Part shown: positions 26,295 through 37,160 of the stretch, piece by piece
Position numbering within the stretch: position 1 is the stretch's first letter
Layout: every line of letters begins with the position of its first letter
Assembly (NCBI GenBank): GCA_902609285.1
Contig: CACLRL010000009.1
Location: 1-56,190 of the forward strand
DNA: 56,190 nucleotides
Origin: an uncultured Candidatus Actinomarina sp.
GTDB lineage: Bacteria; Actinomycetota; Acidimicrobiia; Actinomarinales; Actinomarinaceae
Direction: 5' to 3'
Notes under the pieces: model-generated
What the model was told of the DNA's origin: nothing
The model's input: only the letters and a program-made list of their open reading frames with translations
The model's database searches: none
Translations under genes and position numbers: made by a program

Positions 26295-26996
26295 ATGTCC
26301 AGAGTTTTATTAAAACTATCTGGAGAATCTTTTGCTGATGATGAAACCAACTTTGGAATTGAGTCAATCACACTAACTAGAATTGCTAATGAAATCGCAA
26401 GAGCGAGTAATGATGGAATAGAGATTGGCGTTGTAGTTGGCGGTGGTAATTTTTTTCGAGGTGTCAGTGAGTCTGCTAAAAATATGGCCCAAGCAAACGC
26501 TGATTATATGGGAATGTTGGCTACCGTTATAAATGCAATTGCACTTAAAGATGCACTTGATAAAAAAGGAATAAATACAAGGGTTCAGTCAGCAATTACT
26601 ATGACGTCTGTTGCAGAACCGTACATTAGATTAAGAGCAATAAGGCACTTAGAAAAAGGAAGAGTTGTAATTTTTGCAGCTGGAACTGGAAATCCATATT
26701 TCACAACTGATACAGCAGCTTCGTTGAGAGCAGCTGAAATTGAGGCTCAAATTGTTCTAAAATCTACAAGAGTTGATGGTGTATATGACAAAGATCCAGA
26801 AAAAGATTCAAATGCTAAATTTTTAAATGAACTCTCTTACAAAGAAGTTTTAGATAAAAAATTGTCAGTTATGGACCTAACTGCGATAACACTATGTGAA
26901 GAAAATAGTATGCCTATAAGAGTATTTAACGGCACAGTCGAAGAAAATATATATAAAGTTCTTAAAGGTGAAGAAATGGGAACATTCATTAAATAA
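26295..26996 (+). CDS. pyrH: UMP kinase
   Basis: [41 protein letters not shown]. Confidence 0.96.
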   Translation: MSRVLLKLSGESFADDETNFGIESITLTRIANEIARASNDGIEIGVVVGGGNFFRGVSESAKNMAQANADYMGMLATVINAIALKDALDKKGINTRVQSAITMTSVAEPYIRLRAIRHLEKGRVVIFAAGTGNPYFTTDTAASLRAAEIEAQIVLKSTRVDGVYDKDPEKDSNAKFLNELSYKEVLDKKLSVMDLTAITLCEENSMPIRVFNGTVEENIYKVLKGEEMGTFIK

Positions 26997-26998
26997 TT

Positions 26999-27550
26999 AT
27001 GTCAGAAGATATTATTACCGATATAGAAGTTGAAATGACAATTTCAATTGAACATCTTATTGAAGAATTTGGAAAAATTAGAACTGGTCGTGCAAATCCA
27101 AATTTGGTTACGAGTATACAAGTAGATTATTACGGTACGAAAACACCACTCCAACAATTAGCTTCGGTTAGCGTTCCAGATCCCAGGCTCTTAGTTATTC
27201 AACCATTTGATAAGAGTTCATTTGAAGAAATAGAAAAGGCAATACAAAATGCAGATATAGGATTAAATCCTGCAACCGATGGTGACATAATAAGAATTCC
27301 AATTCCTCCATTATCTGAAGAGAGGAGAAGAGAATTATCAAAAGTCGCGTCAAAAGCATCTGAAGATACAAAAGTTTCAATACGTTCACACAGAAGATCA
27401 GGAATAGATAAAATTAATGAATTAAAAGACGATTTACCAGCTGATGAATTAAAAAGGTACGAATCAAAAATACAAGAACTTACTGATAAGTTCGTAAGTA
27501 AAATCGATGAACTCTATAAAATTAAAGAAAATGAGTTACTTGAAGTTTAA
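26999..27550 (+). CDS. frr: Ribosome recycling factor
   Basis: KIRTGRANPNLV; VDYYGTKTPLQQLASVSVPDPRLLVIQPFD. Confidence 0.96.
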   Translation: MSEDIITDIEVEMTISIEHLIEEFGKIRTGRANPNLVTSIQVDYYGTKTPLQQLASVSVPDPRLLVIQPFDKSSFEEIEKAIQNADIGLNPATDGDIIRIPIPPLSEERRRELSKVASKASEDTKVSIRSHRRSGIDKINELKDDLPADELKRYESKIQELTDKFVSKIDELYKIKENELLEV

Positions 27551-28436
27551 GTTTTTCTTTTCTTCTGATGAAGATGGAACTTTTTGGCCTGGTGTAGTTG
27601 AGTTACCCGTCGAAAAAGAAGTTACAATTGATGATTCATCAAATGATGAAAATAAAAATCAAAGAATTATTACTGGAATAATTCTGTTTACTGTTTTGTC
27701 ACTGTTTTTTCTAAATAAGTTAAGTGCGTTCATTCTATTAATCTTCATAGCTTTTATTGCTGCCAAAGAATGGTTTGATTTATTTGAATACAGTATTTTT
27801 ATACCATATCCACTTCTACTTTTTTCTGCACTAGCTCCGCTAATTGTTGTATATTTTTATGATTTATCAGACATAATTGTTCCATATTTTATCTTCCCCC
27901 TTGGTTTGATAATATATTTAGGTTTTTTTACAAATTATGCAATATACGATAAGTTCGGAAGCGCAATTGTTTTTCATTCATGGTTTTCAGTTGGCATCGC
28001 TTCACTAGCTACATTGATTAGATATGAAGAACTTATATTTGTTTATTTCTCAATTCTTTCCATTTCTATATCAGATATTTTTGCTTATGAAATAGGAAAA
28101 AGGATAGGTAAAAGAAAACTTGCAGAAAATATTTCTCCAAATAAAACTATTGAAGGATTTTTAGGTGGTCTATTAATAGGATCTTTATTTATGACTTTTA
28201 ATTTAACGATAAACCTTGATAAACCATTTTTACAATCATTATTTATCTCTTCATTTTTTATATTTTTTGGTGTACTCGGTGATCTTTTTATGTCAAAAAT
28301 AAAGAGATCTATCAATGTCAAAGATTCGGGTACTATATTTCCTGGTCATGGTGGACTCCTTGACCGAATAGACTCTTACTTGATCAGCTTTCCATTTTTG
28401 TTAATAGTATTTCACTTTTACTATTTAAATTTTTAA
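27531..28436 (+). CDS. cdsA: Phosphatidate cytidylyltransferase
   Basis: CdsA signature SKIKRSINVKDSGTIFPGHGGLLDRIDS; multi-TM. Confidence 0.92.
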   Translation: MSYLKFKFFFSSDEDGTFWPGVVELPVEKEVTIDDSSNDENKNQRIITGIILFTVLSLFFLNKLSAFILLIFIAFIAAKEWFDLFEYSIFIPYPLLLFSALAPLIVVYFYDLSDIIVPYFIFPLGLIIYLGFFTNYAIYDKFGSAIVFHSWFSVGIASLATLIRYEELIFVYFSILSISISDIFAYEIGKRIGKRKLAENISPNKTIEGFLGGLLIGSLFMTFNLTINLDKPFLQSLFISSFFIFFGVLGDLFMSKIKRSINVKDSGTIFPGHGGLLDRIDSYLISFPFLLIVFHFYYLNF

Positions 28437-28452
28437 ATGAGATAATGATTAT

Positions 28453-29553
28453 ATGAACGGTTTATTAACGATATTAATGCTTACTTTTTTTGTTGTAATG
28501 CATGAAGCAGGTCATTATTTTGCTGCTAGATTTTCAAAAGTAGCAGTTTCTGAATTTTTTGTAGGATTCGGTCCAAAAATATTTTCTTTTAAAAAAAATG
28601 GTACTGAATACGGCCTTAAGGGTATTCCCTTTGGTGGCTATGTAAAAATACCTGGTATGGACGAATCTGAAGCAACTAAAGATTATGCTGAGGATGAATT
28701 ATTTCATACTTCCAGATGGACTACAAAGCTGTTTATTGCTTCTGCAGGAATAATTGTTAATTTTATCACCGCATGGATTATTTTATTTTCAATATTTATT
28801 TTTAATGGAGTTACACAACCGACGCTTCAAATTGATACAATCGGTCAATCTGTAAATAATGAAAAATTATCTCCTTCTGAATTTGCCGGACTAAAACCAG
28901 GAGACACCATCACTCAATTTAATGGCTTGAATGTTGAATCATGGGAAGATTTGGTAAAAAATATTGAAATTAATCCTAATAAAGAAGTTTCTATAAAGTA
29001 CATAAGAAATGGTGGTGTATATCTTACGACTACAGTTTTAGAATCAAGAAATATAAATGGTAATAATTTAGGATATCTTGGAGTATCTCCAGTAATAGAG
29101 CAACAAAATGTTGGAATTATTAATTCGGCAATTTTTTCAACAAAACTTGAATATGAAATGACTTTGGCAGCGGTTGATGGAATCTTTACCCTATTAAGTC
29201 CAGAAAATATAAGAACATTATTAGGTACATATTCTGGTCAAGATATTCCAGATGAATCTCGACCACTTAGTCCAATTGGTTTGGCCCAAGCAGGAAGTCA
29301 AATTGCTGACAATGGATATGTGAACCTTTTTAGTTTGCTAGCTTTTGTAAATGTATTTTTAGCAGTGTTTAATGCTATACCCCTTATACCACTTGATGGA
29401 GGAAGAGTTTTATTGTCTCTAATAGAGGGTATAACTGGTAAGAAGATTCCTGATAAGAATCTTTATCCTATTGCAGCTTTAGTAATTATTGTTTTTGTCT
29501 TTATTGGAATTACAGCATTTTATTTAGATATAACTCAACCAATTAACTTATGA
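28453..29553 (+). CDS. rseP: Site-2 protease family RIP metalloprotease RseP/Rip1
   Basis: [44 protein letters not shown]. Confidence 0.94.
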   Translation: MNGLLTILMLTFFVVMHEAGHYFAARFSKVAVSEFFVGFGPKIFSFKKNGTEYGLKGIPFGGYVKIPGMDESEATKDYAEDELFHTSRWTTKLFIASAGIIVNFITAWIILFSIFIFNGVTQPTLQIDTIGQSVNNEKLSPSEFAGLKPGDTITQFNGLNVESWEDLVKNIEINPNKEVSIKYIRNGGVYLTTTVLESRNINGNNLGYLGVSPVIEQQNVGIINSAIFSTKLEYEMTLAAVDGIFTLLSPENIRTLLGTYSGQDIPDESRPLSPIGLAQAGSQIADNGYVNLFSLLAFVNVFLAVFNAIPLIPLDGGRVLLSLIEGITGKKIPDKNLYPIAALVIIVFVFIGITAFYLDITQPINL

Positions 29554-30770
29554 AAATAAATAGAAGAAAAACGTCACAATTATCCGTAGGTAAAGTCGGA
29601 GTTGGTTCTGACTTTCCAATCTCTGTTCAATCTATGACAACAACAAAAACAAAAGATGTTGAAGGAACTCTTGCACAAATTTATGAGATAGCTTCAAATG
29701 GAGCAGATATTGTAAGGGTCACATGTAATGATATTGATGCTGCTAAAGGACTTGTTGAAATTACTCAAAGAAGTCCAGTACCAATAATTGCTGACATTCA
29801 TTTTCAATATAAACTTGCACTTGCAGCTATAGAAGCAGGGGTGCATGGTTTGAGGTTAAATCCTGGAAACATACGCAAAGAATCACAAATAAAAGATGTA
29901 GCTAAAGCAGCCTTAGATGCAAATATACCGATTCGAATTGGTGTAAATGGTGGCTCCCTTGATAAGGATTTGCTTGAAAAATATGGAGATTCTACACCGG
30001 AGGCGTTAGTAGAGTCAGCACTCAAGGAACTAAAGTATTTAGAAGATGTAGATTTTAATGATATAAAAATTTCTGTGAAACATTCAAATGTTCGAGCAAT
30101 GATCGAGTCTTATCGTTTATTAGCTGAAAAAGTAAATTATCCATTACATCTTGGAGTTACTGAAGCAGGACCCCTTCCAGGTGGATTAATTAAATCAACA
30201 GCAGGTATTGGAACATTATTAAATGAAGGAATTGGTGACACTATTCGTTATTCATTAACTACAGATCCAATAGAAGAAGCAAAGAGTGGTCGCCAATTAT
30301 TAGAATATTTAGGCTTACGTGAAAGAAATTCTTTAGATCTAATTGCGTGTCCGAGTTGTGGTAGGGCAGAAGTTGACGTTATTAAAGTAGCTGAAGAAGC
30401 TCAAAATGTTCTAAATAATGAAAACATTCCTCTTCAGGTTGCAGTAATGGGATGTGTTGTAAATGGACCAGGAGAGGCTAGGTCTGCTGATTTAGGTATT
30501 GCAGCTGGTAAAAATAAAGGTCATCTTTTTATAAGAGGTGAAGTTGTAAAAGTTGTAAATGAAAAAGACATGGTCTCATCGCTATTGGAAGAAGCTAGAT
30601 TAATTGTTGAAGAAGGCATAGAAGCAAGGCTTGCTAAAGCAGATGAAAATGCAGCGGAAATTGCGCAAAAAGATGTTGATGATTTGTTAACTTCTCAAGG
30701 TGACATAAATAATTTTCTTGAAAGAAAAAAATCAGTTGTGGAGATTACATCAAATCAAGATAATGAATAG
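29550..30770 (+). CDS. ispG: 4-hydroxy-3-methylbut-2-en-1-yl diphosphate synthase
   Basis: [65 protein letters not shown]. Confidence 0.96.
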   Translation: MKINRRKTSQLSVGKVGVGSDFPISVQSMTTTKTKDVEGTLAQIYEIASNGADIVRVTCNDIDAAKGLVEITQRSPVPIIADIHFQYKLALAAIEAGVHGLRLNPGNIRKESQIKDVAKAALDANIPIRIGVNGGSLDKDLLEKYGDSTPEALVESALKELKYLEDVDFNDIKISVKHSNVRAMIESYRLLAEKVNYPLHLGVTEAGPLPGGLIKSTAGIGTLLNEGIGDTIRYSLTTDPIEEAKSGRQLLEYLGLRERNSLDLIACPSCGRAEVDVIKVAEEAQNVLNNENIPLQVAVMGCVVNGPGEARSADLGIAAGKNKGHLFIRGEVVKVVNEKDMVSSLLEEARLIVEEGIEARLAKADENAAEIAQKDVDDLLTSQGDINNFLERKKSVVEITSNQDNE

Positions 30771-30791
30771 TTAACGTAATAGAATACAAAT

Positions 30792-32216
30792 ATGGTAAAA
30801 AAATTAACCCCTATGTCAGAGGATTTTAATCAGTGGTATACAGAAATTGTTCAATCAGCTGACCTTGCTGACTATTCACCTGTTAAAGGAACAATGGTAA
30901 TAAAGCCGTATGGATATGCACTATGGGAAAATATTCAAGCTTACTTAGATAAGAGATTTAAAGAAACAGGACATCAAAATGCATATTTTCCAATGTTTAT
31001 CCCAAAATCCTTTATTGAAAAAGAAGCTGAGCATGTTGAGGGCTTTTCTCCAGAGCTTGCTACGGTGACCCATGCCGGTGGAAAAGAGTTAGAAGAACCA
31101 TTGATTGTAAGGCCAACTTCGGAAACCATTATTAATCATATGTTTTCTAAATGGATATCAAGTCATAGAGACTTACCAATGTTAATAAATCAATGGTCCA
31201 ATGTCGTAAGGTGGGAAATGAGAACAAGACTTTTTCTAAGAACCTCTGAGTTTTTGTGGCAGGAAGGTCATACTGCACATGCAACAGAGGATGAAGCAAG
31301 AGAGGAATCTCTTAAAATGCTTGATATTTACGAAGAGTTTGCACGAGACATAGCTGCTGTTTCAGTGGTAAAGGGAACAAAATCAGAAATGGAAAAATTT
31401 GCAGGAGCAACAACTACGTATTCAATCGAAGCAATGATGAATGATTTGAAAGCACTACAAGCTGGTACATCACATGAGCTTGGTCAAAACTTCTCTAAAG
31501 CATTTGATATTAAATTTTCTGATGAAAATAATAAATTACGACATCCATTTCAAACAAGCTGGGGTGTAAGTACAAGATTAGTTGGTATGATAATCATGGC
31601 ACATGGTGATGACAAAGGATTAAAACTTCCTCCAGAACTAGCACCGCACCAAGTTGTTATTGTTCCTATCATTCCCAATGAAGATCAGAGATCACGTGTT
31701 TTAGTTGCGGTAAACAAGTTAATTGAATCATTAGATCATGTGAGAGTTTTTATTGATGACAGACCTGAAGTATCTCCTGGATTCAAATTTAATGAATGGG
31801 AGCAAAAAGGTGTACCAATTCGCATAGAAGTTGGTCCAAAAGATATTGATAATGAATCGGTATTAATTTATAGAAGAGATGATGAATCAAAAAATCAATA
31901 TCCCTTTGAAGGAATCGATAAAGTGGTAGATAAAACCCTGAATGATATTCAAAAGAATCTACTTATTACTTCAGAAAATACAGTTAAGTCAAATACTTAC
32001 CATGTTGATTCATATGATGAGTTGATTGAGACTTTAAATGATCAAAGAGGATTTGTTTCATGTTTCTGGGATGAAAACAAAGAAGATGAAATTAAAGTTA
32101 AAGAAAAGACAAGTGCGACATTGCGGTGTTACCCAATTAATAATAAGGAAATTGAAAAATCAGTTAACTCTAAAGATAATGATGGTAATTTTGCAATATT
32201 TTCCAAAGCATATTAA
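30792..32216 (+). CDS. proS: Prolyl-tRNA synthetase, archaeal/eukaryal-type (short form)
   Basis: DFNQWYTEIVQSADLADYSPVKGTMVIKPYGYALWE; VRPTSETII; LRTSEFLWQEGHTAHAT. Confidence 0.94.
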   Translation: MVKKLTPMSEDFNQWYTEIVQSADLADYSPVKGTMVIKPYGYALWENIQAYLDKRFKETGHQNAYFPMFIPKSFIEKEAEHVEGFSPELATVTHAGGKELEEPLIVRPTSETIINHMFSKWISSHRDLPMLINQWSNVVRWEMRTRLFLRTSEFLWQEGHTAHATEDEAREESLKMLDIYEEFARDIAAVSVVKGTKSEMEKFAGATTTYSIEAMMNDLKALQAGTSHELGQNFSKAFDIKFSDENNKLRHPFQTSWGVSTRLVGMIIMAHGDDKGLKLPPELAPHQVVIVPIIPNEDQRSRVLVAVNKLIESLDHVRVFIDDRPEVSPGFKFNEWEQKGVPIRIEVGPKDIDNESVLIYRRDDESKNQYPFEGIDKVVDKTLNDIQKNLLITSENTVKSNTYHVDSYDELIETLNDQRGFVSCFWDENKEDEIKVKEKTSATLRCYPINNKEIEKSVNSKDNDGNFAIFSKAY

Positions 32217-32277
32217 ATATTCTTTATCTAAAATCATTTATCGGTTAATATTAAGTTATACAACTTAACTACAAAAT

Positions 32278-32302
32278 AGTGGGTTCAAAACCCACTTTTT
32301 TT
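32278..32302 (+). terminator. Intrinsic terminator/attenuator upstream of rimP
   Basis: AGTGGGTT-CAA-AACCCACT 8-bp stem followed by TTTTTT. Confidence 0.85.
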
Positions 32303-32308
32303 ATGAAT

Positions 32309-32318
32309 GGAGGTGATC
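32309..32318 (+). promoter_or_regulatory. Extended Shine-Dalgarno of rimP
   Basis: GGAGGTGATC is complementary to 10 nt of the conserved 16S rRNA 3' end GATCACCTCC; ATG at 32324. Confidence 0.8.
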
Positions 32319-32323
32319 AGTTG

Positions 32324-32794
32324 ATGATCAAAGACAACATTTTCACTGCCATTTCATCCTTTTTATCATCCGAAGATTTAGAACTTTATGATTTAAACAT
32401 TGCAGGTAATGAAGCCATTTCTAAAATCGAGATATTTATATTTTCTGATGAAGAGTTGAGTTTAAGTATTTTTAAAAGATTAAATTACCAGATTCAAAGA
32501 TTATTAGAAGAATTAGGAGTTGAAAAAGGATCATACGAACTAGTTCTTTCCAGCCCTGGAATAGAACGTTCATTAAAAACAAATAGACATTTTGAACTTG
32601 CTTTAAATCAGGAAATAAAAATTAAACTTTTAACGCCTCATGATGGGGTATATACATTTGTTGGTTTATTGGCCCAAGTAAATAGTAAGGACATAAAAAT
32701 ATTAATTGATAATAAATCTATTGATTTTGAATTAGAAAATATTAAAAAAGCGAATATTAGTTTTGATAAATTTAAAGTTAAGGCAAACAGTTGA
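32324..32794 (+). CDS. rimP: Ribosome maturation factor RimP
   Basis: LYDLNIAGNEAISKIEIFIFSDEELSL; LVLSSPGIERSLKTNRHFELAL; start corrected from ORF-track 32279. Confidence 0.9.
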   Translation: MIKDNIFTAISSFLSSEDLELYDLNIAGNEAISKIEIFIFSDEELSLSIFKRLNYQIQRLLEELGVEKGSYELVLSSPGIERSLKTNRHFELALNQEIKIKLLTPHDGVYTFVGLLAQVNSKDIKILIDNKSIDFELENIKKANISFDKFKVKANS

Positions 32795-32801
32795 GGTAAT
32801 T

Positions 32802-33821
32802 ATGCAATTAGGAAGTGATATTAAACAAGCAATAGAATCTTTAGCTCTTGATAAAGGTGTTGCAGTAGAAAGCATGTATGAAGCTTTGGTTTCTGCATTC
32901 AGATCGGCATATATGAGAATCCCAGGTGCTGCAGAAGAAGCAAGAGTAACTTTAGATCCTGAGAGTGGACAAATTACAGTTTATGCTCAGGAGCTAGATG
33001 TTGATGGAAATGTGATTAAGGAGTGGGAGCCAGATATAAGTGATTCTGATTTTGGTAGGATTGCAGCACAATCATTTAAGCAAATGATGTCTACAAAAGT
33101 ACGTGACGCAAAAAGAGCAACTGTTCTTGACGCTTATATTGGAAGAGAAGGGGAGTTGGTAACTGGAATCGTTACTCAATTTGATGCAAGATTCAATCAG
33201 ACCATTATTGATCTACAAGATGCTGAAGCAGTTATTCCATCAAGTGAAAGAATCCCATTTGAAAGACTCGAAAGAGGAAATAGAATAAAAGCTTTAATTA
33301 CTGAGGTACGGGAAGATGCAAAAGGAATACCAATTGTTGTAAGTAGAAACCGGGGCGAATTCGTTCAAAGAATGTTGGAACTAGAAGTACCCGAACTTAC
33401 CGATGGAACAGTTGAATTACGTGCTATTGCAAGAGAAGCAGGAAGTAGAACAAAAATAGCTGTTTTTTCAAACGACCCAAATGTTGATCCAAAAGGAGCG
33501 TGTGTTGGTTCAAGAGGATCCCGGGTTAGACAGATAGTAAATGAGTTAAAAGGTGAAAAATTAGATGTAGTTGAATGGAGAGAAGACAAAGTAAGATTTA
33601 TAATCGAAGCGTTGGGGCCAGCTGATATTGATGAAGTCATAATTGATGAACATACACAATCAGCGAAAGTAATTGTTAAAGATTCACAACTATCATTGGC
33701 TATTGGAAAAGAAGGTCAAAATGCTCGTCTTGCTGCGAAGCTTACTGGTTACAAAATTGATATTGAAGGTCTGGGAGATTCACCTCCAGAGGAGGAAGAA
33801 CCAAAGCAAGAAGAAGAGTAA
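32802..33821 (+). CDS. nusA: Transcription termination/antitermination factor NusA
   Basis: S1/KH domain organisation; NDPNVDPKGACVGSRGSRVRQIVNEL; LAIGKEGQNARLAAKLTGYKIDI. Confidence 0.96.
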   Translation: MQLGSDIKQAIESLALDKGVAVESMYEALVSAFRSAYMRIPGAAEEARVTLDPESGQITVYAQELDVDGNVIKEWEPDISDSDFGRIAAQSFKQMMSTKVRDAKRATVLDAYIGREGELVTGIVTQFDARFNQTIIDLQDAEAVIPSSERIPFERLERGNRIKALITEVREDAKGIPIVVSRNRGEFVQRMLELEVPELTDGTVELRAIAREAGSRTKIAVFSNDPNVDPKGACVGSRGSRVRQIVNELKGEKLDVVEWREDKVRFIIEALGPADIDEVIIDEHTQSAKVIVKDSQLSLAIGKEGQNARLAAKLTGYKIDIEGLGDSPPEEEEPKQEEE

Positions 33822-33828
33822 GTATTAA

Positions 33829-35874
33829 ATGGCAAAAAAACGAATACATCAAATAGCTAAAGAACTTGATATTGCATCTGCAGATGTTTTACATAAAGCT
33901 AAAGAACTAGGTTTTGAAGTTAAAACAGCTTCTTCAGGCCTTACTCCAGAAGATGAAGAGTTATTGGTTTTAGCAATTAATGAAGAATCGACAACTTCTG
34001 AAGGTCCTCAAGATGAAAATAAAGATCATCAAGAGAAAAATATTAACGATTCCGAAGAAAAAAATATAGATCTACTGATCAAAGAAGATGATCCTGTTCT
34101 TGAAGAAAATGATGTAGAAGTCAATATTATTGAAGTTACAGAAGGATCAACACCTGAAGATATATCATTGATTTTTGAAACTGATGCTACAACAGTAGTT
34201 GGTGATCTAATGTCCTTAGGAATTATGCAGTCAATTACTTCTAACCTTAAGAATGAAGAAATTGAAAAATTATTTGAAAAATACAATGCAATCCCAGAAT
34301 TTATTGAAAAAATTGAAATAAAACGATCAGATATAATTCAATCTGAAGATTTTGATGATGATGAAAGTTCATTAAAATCAAGGCCTGCAATTATAACTGT
34401 CATGGGCCATGTAGATCATGGTAAAACAAGTCTTTTAGATTATATAAGAAAAGAAAAAGTTGCTTCTGGCGAAGCTGGTGGAATTACTCAACATGTTGGA
34501 GCATATAATGTTACAAATGATTCTGGAAGCGTTACTTTCATAGATACACCTGGTCATGAGGCATTTACACAAATGAGAGCAAGGGGAGCTGATGTTACAG
34601 ATATTGTCGTCTTAGTTGTAGCAGCAGACGATGGTATTATGCCGCAAACTGTTGAAGCTATAAATCATACAAAAGCAGCTGATGTGCCAATGATTGTTGC
34701 TATAAACAAATGTGATTTACCAGATGCAAATCCCGCACTTGTAAAAGCTGATCTAACAAAATATGAAGTAGTTTCTGAAGACCTTGGAGGAGATGTTCCA
34801 GTAGTTCAAATATCAGCCATTACAGGAGATGGTATTGATGATCTATTAGAGACGCTTAATTTAGTCGCAGAGATAGAAGAATTAAAAAGTAATTATGATT
34901 CTGAACCTTCTGGATTCATTATTGAATCGAGGATGGAAGTAGGTAAAGGAAATGTTGCAACGATAATTGTAAAAAGAGGCACATTGAAATCAGGTGATTT
35001 TATATATGCTGGTTCAGCATTTTGCAGAGTAAAATCTATTTTTGATCACAATGGAAAGACTTTAAAATCAGTAACTCCTGGATCACCAGCTGACATTATA
35101 GGTTGGGATGATTCACCAATAGCAGGTGATCAATTTGTAGCAACCAAAAATCAAAAACTTGCAAAGAGTAAGGCCGAAGAAAATAAAAATAAACTAAAAG
35201 AATTTGATGATACAAGCTATACCGTTGAATCAAGAGTATCTGAAATGATGCAACTTCTACAAGAAGGTGAATTAAATACAATAAATATAATTGTAAAAGC
35301 AGATACAAACGGTTCGGTAGAAGCTATCAAAGACAGCTTACTAAAGCTTTCTGATGGTGATGTAAATATCCAAATTGTTCATGCTGCTGTAGGAGGGATT
35401 GTATTATCAGATGTTGATCTTGCTGGTGCAACAGGGTCATTAATTGTTGGATTTAATGTAAGACCTGATAGTCAGGCAAGAAATATGGGACAAAGTAAAG
35501 GAATAGACATACGAACATATAATATTATTTACGAACTTATTGATGATATTAATGAAGCAGTTCGTGGTCAGCTTACCGTCAAGACAGAAGAAACTGTTAT
35601 TGGCATGGTGAATGTTCAAACAACTTTTAGAGCACCTAAAGTTGGTGTTGTAGCTGGTTCTGTTGTAGCTGAAGGGAAAGTTGATCTAGATGCTAAAGCT
35701 CGACTCCTTAGAGATGGGGTGGTAATTTATGAAGGAAGTATTGTTTCATTAAGAAGGTTTAAAGATAATGTTGAGACTGTTAATGAGGGACTTGAATGCG
35801 GAATTGGATTGTCTGATTATAAAGATATAAAACAAGGTGATGTAATTGAAGTCTTAGGAGAAGTTGAAGTATAA
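33829..35874 (+). CDS. infB: Translation initiation factor IF-2 (short N-terminal region)
   Basis: ITVMGHVDHGKTSLLD; FIDTPGHEAFTQMRARGADVTDI; AINKCDLP. Confidence 0.97.
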   Translation: MAKKRIHQIAKELDIASADVLHKAKELGFEVKTASSGLTPEDEELLVLAINEESTTSEGPQDENKDHQEKNINDSEEKNIDLLIKEDDPVLEENDVEVNIIEVTEGSTPEDISLIFETDATTVVGDLMSLGIMQSITSNLKNEEIEKLFEKYNAIPEFIEKIEIKRSDIIQSEDFDDDESSLKSRPAIITVMGHVDHGKTSLLDYIRKEKVASGEAGGITQHVGAYNVTNDSGSVTFIDTPGHEAFTQMRARGADVTDIVVLVVAADDGIMPQTVEAINHTKAADVPMIVAINKCDLPDANPALVKADLTKYEVVSEDLGGDVPVVQISAITGDGIDDLLETLNLVAEIEELKSNYDSEPSGFIIESRMEVGKGNVATIIVKRGTLKSGDFIYAGSAFCRVKSIFDHNGKTLKSVTPGSPADIIGWDDSPIAGDQFVATKNQKLAKSKAEENKNKLKEFDDTSYTVESRVSEMMQLLQEGELNTINIIVKADTNGSVEAIKDSLLKLSDGDVNIQIVHAAVGGIVLSDVDLAGATGSLIVGFNVRPDSQARNMGQSKGIDIRTYNIIYELIDDINEAVRGQLTVKTEETVIGMVNVQTTFRAPKVGVVAGSVVAEGKVDLDAKARLLRDGVVIYEGSIVSLRRFKDNVETVNEGLECGIGLSDYKDIKQGDVIEVLGEVEV

Positions 35875-35878
35875 GAAT

Positions 35879-36226
35879 ATGGAAAAAGGCTTAAGGGGAG
35901 GAAGAGTAAATCGGATCAATCCGATGATACAACAGATAATTTCTGATTGCTTTTTGAATAGCTCAGACCCTACATTAAACAAAGCAACAGTAACCTTGGT
36001 TTCTACGTCACCTGATCTAAAAAAAACTAGTGTATTTGTTTCTTCGATAGAAAATAATAAATCTTCACTCAATCATTCATTATCTAGAAGTAAACAAAAA
36101 ATACAAAGAGTTCTTGCAAAGGAGATGAAAACCAAATATGTTCCAACAATCATATTTGAGTTAGATCATTCTTTTGAAGATATCGATAAAATTAACAAAA
36201 TTATTGGTTCACTAAATGACAAATAA
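35879..36226 (+). CDS. rbfA: Ribosome-binding factor A
   Basis: RVNRINPMIQQIISDCF; KTKYVPTIIFELDHSFEDIDKINKII; downstream of infB. Confidence 0.9.
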   Translation: MEKGLRGGRVNRINPMIQQIISDCFLNSSDPTLNKATVTLVSTSPDLKKTSVFVSSIENNKSSLNHSLSRSKQKIQRVLAKEMKTKYVPTIIFELDHSFEDIDKINKIIGSLNDK

Positions 36227-37160
36227 TATTTCAGATTACATTAATAGTGGTTCTGTCTTTATCACTGGGCATGTGAATCCTGATGGAGATGCTTTAGGTG
36301 CAGCATTTGCATTAAAATTGTATTTGGACAGTAAAGATCTTTCAGCCGATATAAATTTTGACATAACTACAAAATTACCTTCCAACTTAAACCATTTACC
36401 ATATGACCTGATCTCCAGTAGCAATAAAGAAAAATACGAGACAGCTTTTGTTTTTGACTGTGGCAATTCATCAAGGCTAGGTAAATTTGAAAATCTTGTT
36501 TTAGAAGCAAAAAATATTATTGTAATTGATCACCATGTAGATCCTTCATTTGGAGATGTACAGATCATTGATTCAAATGCCGCAAGTACTACTCAAGTTT
36601 TATTCAGGCAATTTAAAGAAGAAAAAATTGAGATTAGTGAGGATATGGCAAATTGTTTATTGACTGGTTTAATCACAGATACTGGAAGATTTCAATATTC
36701 AAATACTACATCTGAGGTTTTTAATATTGCTTCTGAATTACTTGATGAAGGTGCAAATTTATCACAAATAAGTGAAAATATTTATGGATCTATAGAATTT
36801 AATGCCTTAACACTTCAAAGTAAAATCATTGAAAGAATAGTTCTTAAAGAAGAAATTAAGTTCGCACATTCAATTGTATATCAGAATGATTATGCCGATT
36901 ACCAGGTTGAACCACAAGAAACAGATTTTTTAATCGATGTTGTCAGACTTGTAAAAGAGTCAAATGTGGCTTTGCTGTTAAAAGAAGAAAAAGATGGAAC
37001 ATTTAAAGGAAGTTTAAGATCAAGAGGAGATATTAATGTTCAACAAATAGCTTCAATTTTTGAAGGTGGTGGACATGTAGCTGCAAGCGGATTCTCAAGT
37101 AATGATTCTCCTGAGAATATCATTGAAAAAATCGAGTATGAAATTAGAAAATCTCTCTAA
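36216..37160 (+). CDS. nrnA: DHH/DHHA1 phosphoesterase, NrnA-like oligoribonuclease/pAp phosphatase
   Basis: GHVNPDGDALGAAFAL; VIDHHVDPSFGDVQIID; TGLITDTGRFQYSNT; FEGGGHVAASGF. Confidence 0.92.
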   Translation: MTNNISDYINSGSVFITGHVNPDGDALGAAFALKLYLDSKDLSADINFDITTKLPSNLNHLPYDLISSSNKEKYETAFVFDCGNSSRLGKFENLVLEAKNIIVIDHHVDPSFGDVQIIDSNAASTTQVLFRQFKEEKIEISEDMANCLLTGLITDTGRFQYSNTTSEVFNIASELLDEGANLSQISENIYGSIEFNALTLQSKIIERIVLKEEIKFAHSIVYQNDYADYQVEPQETDFLIDVVRLVKESNVALLLKEEKDGTFKGSLRSRGDINVQQIASIFEGGGHVAASGFSSNDSPENIIEKIEYEIRKSL

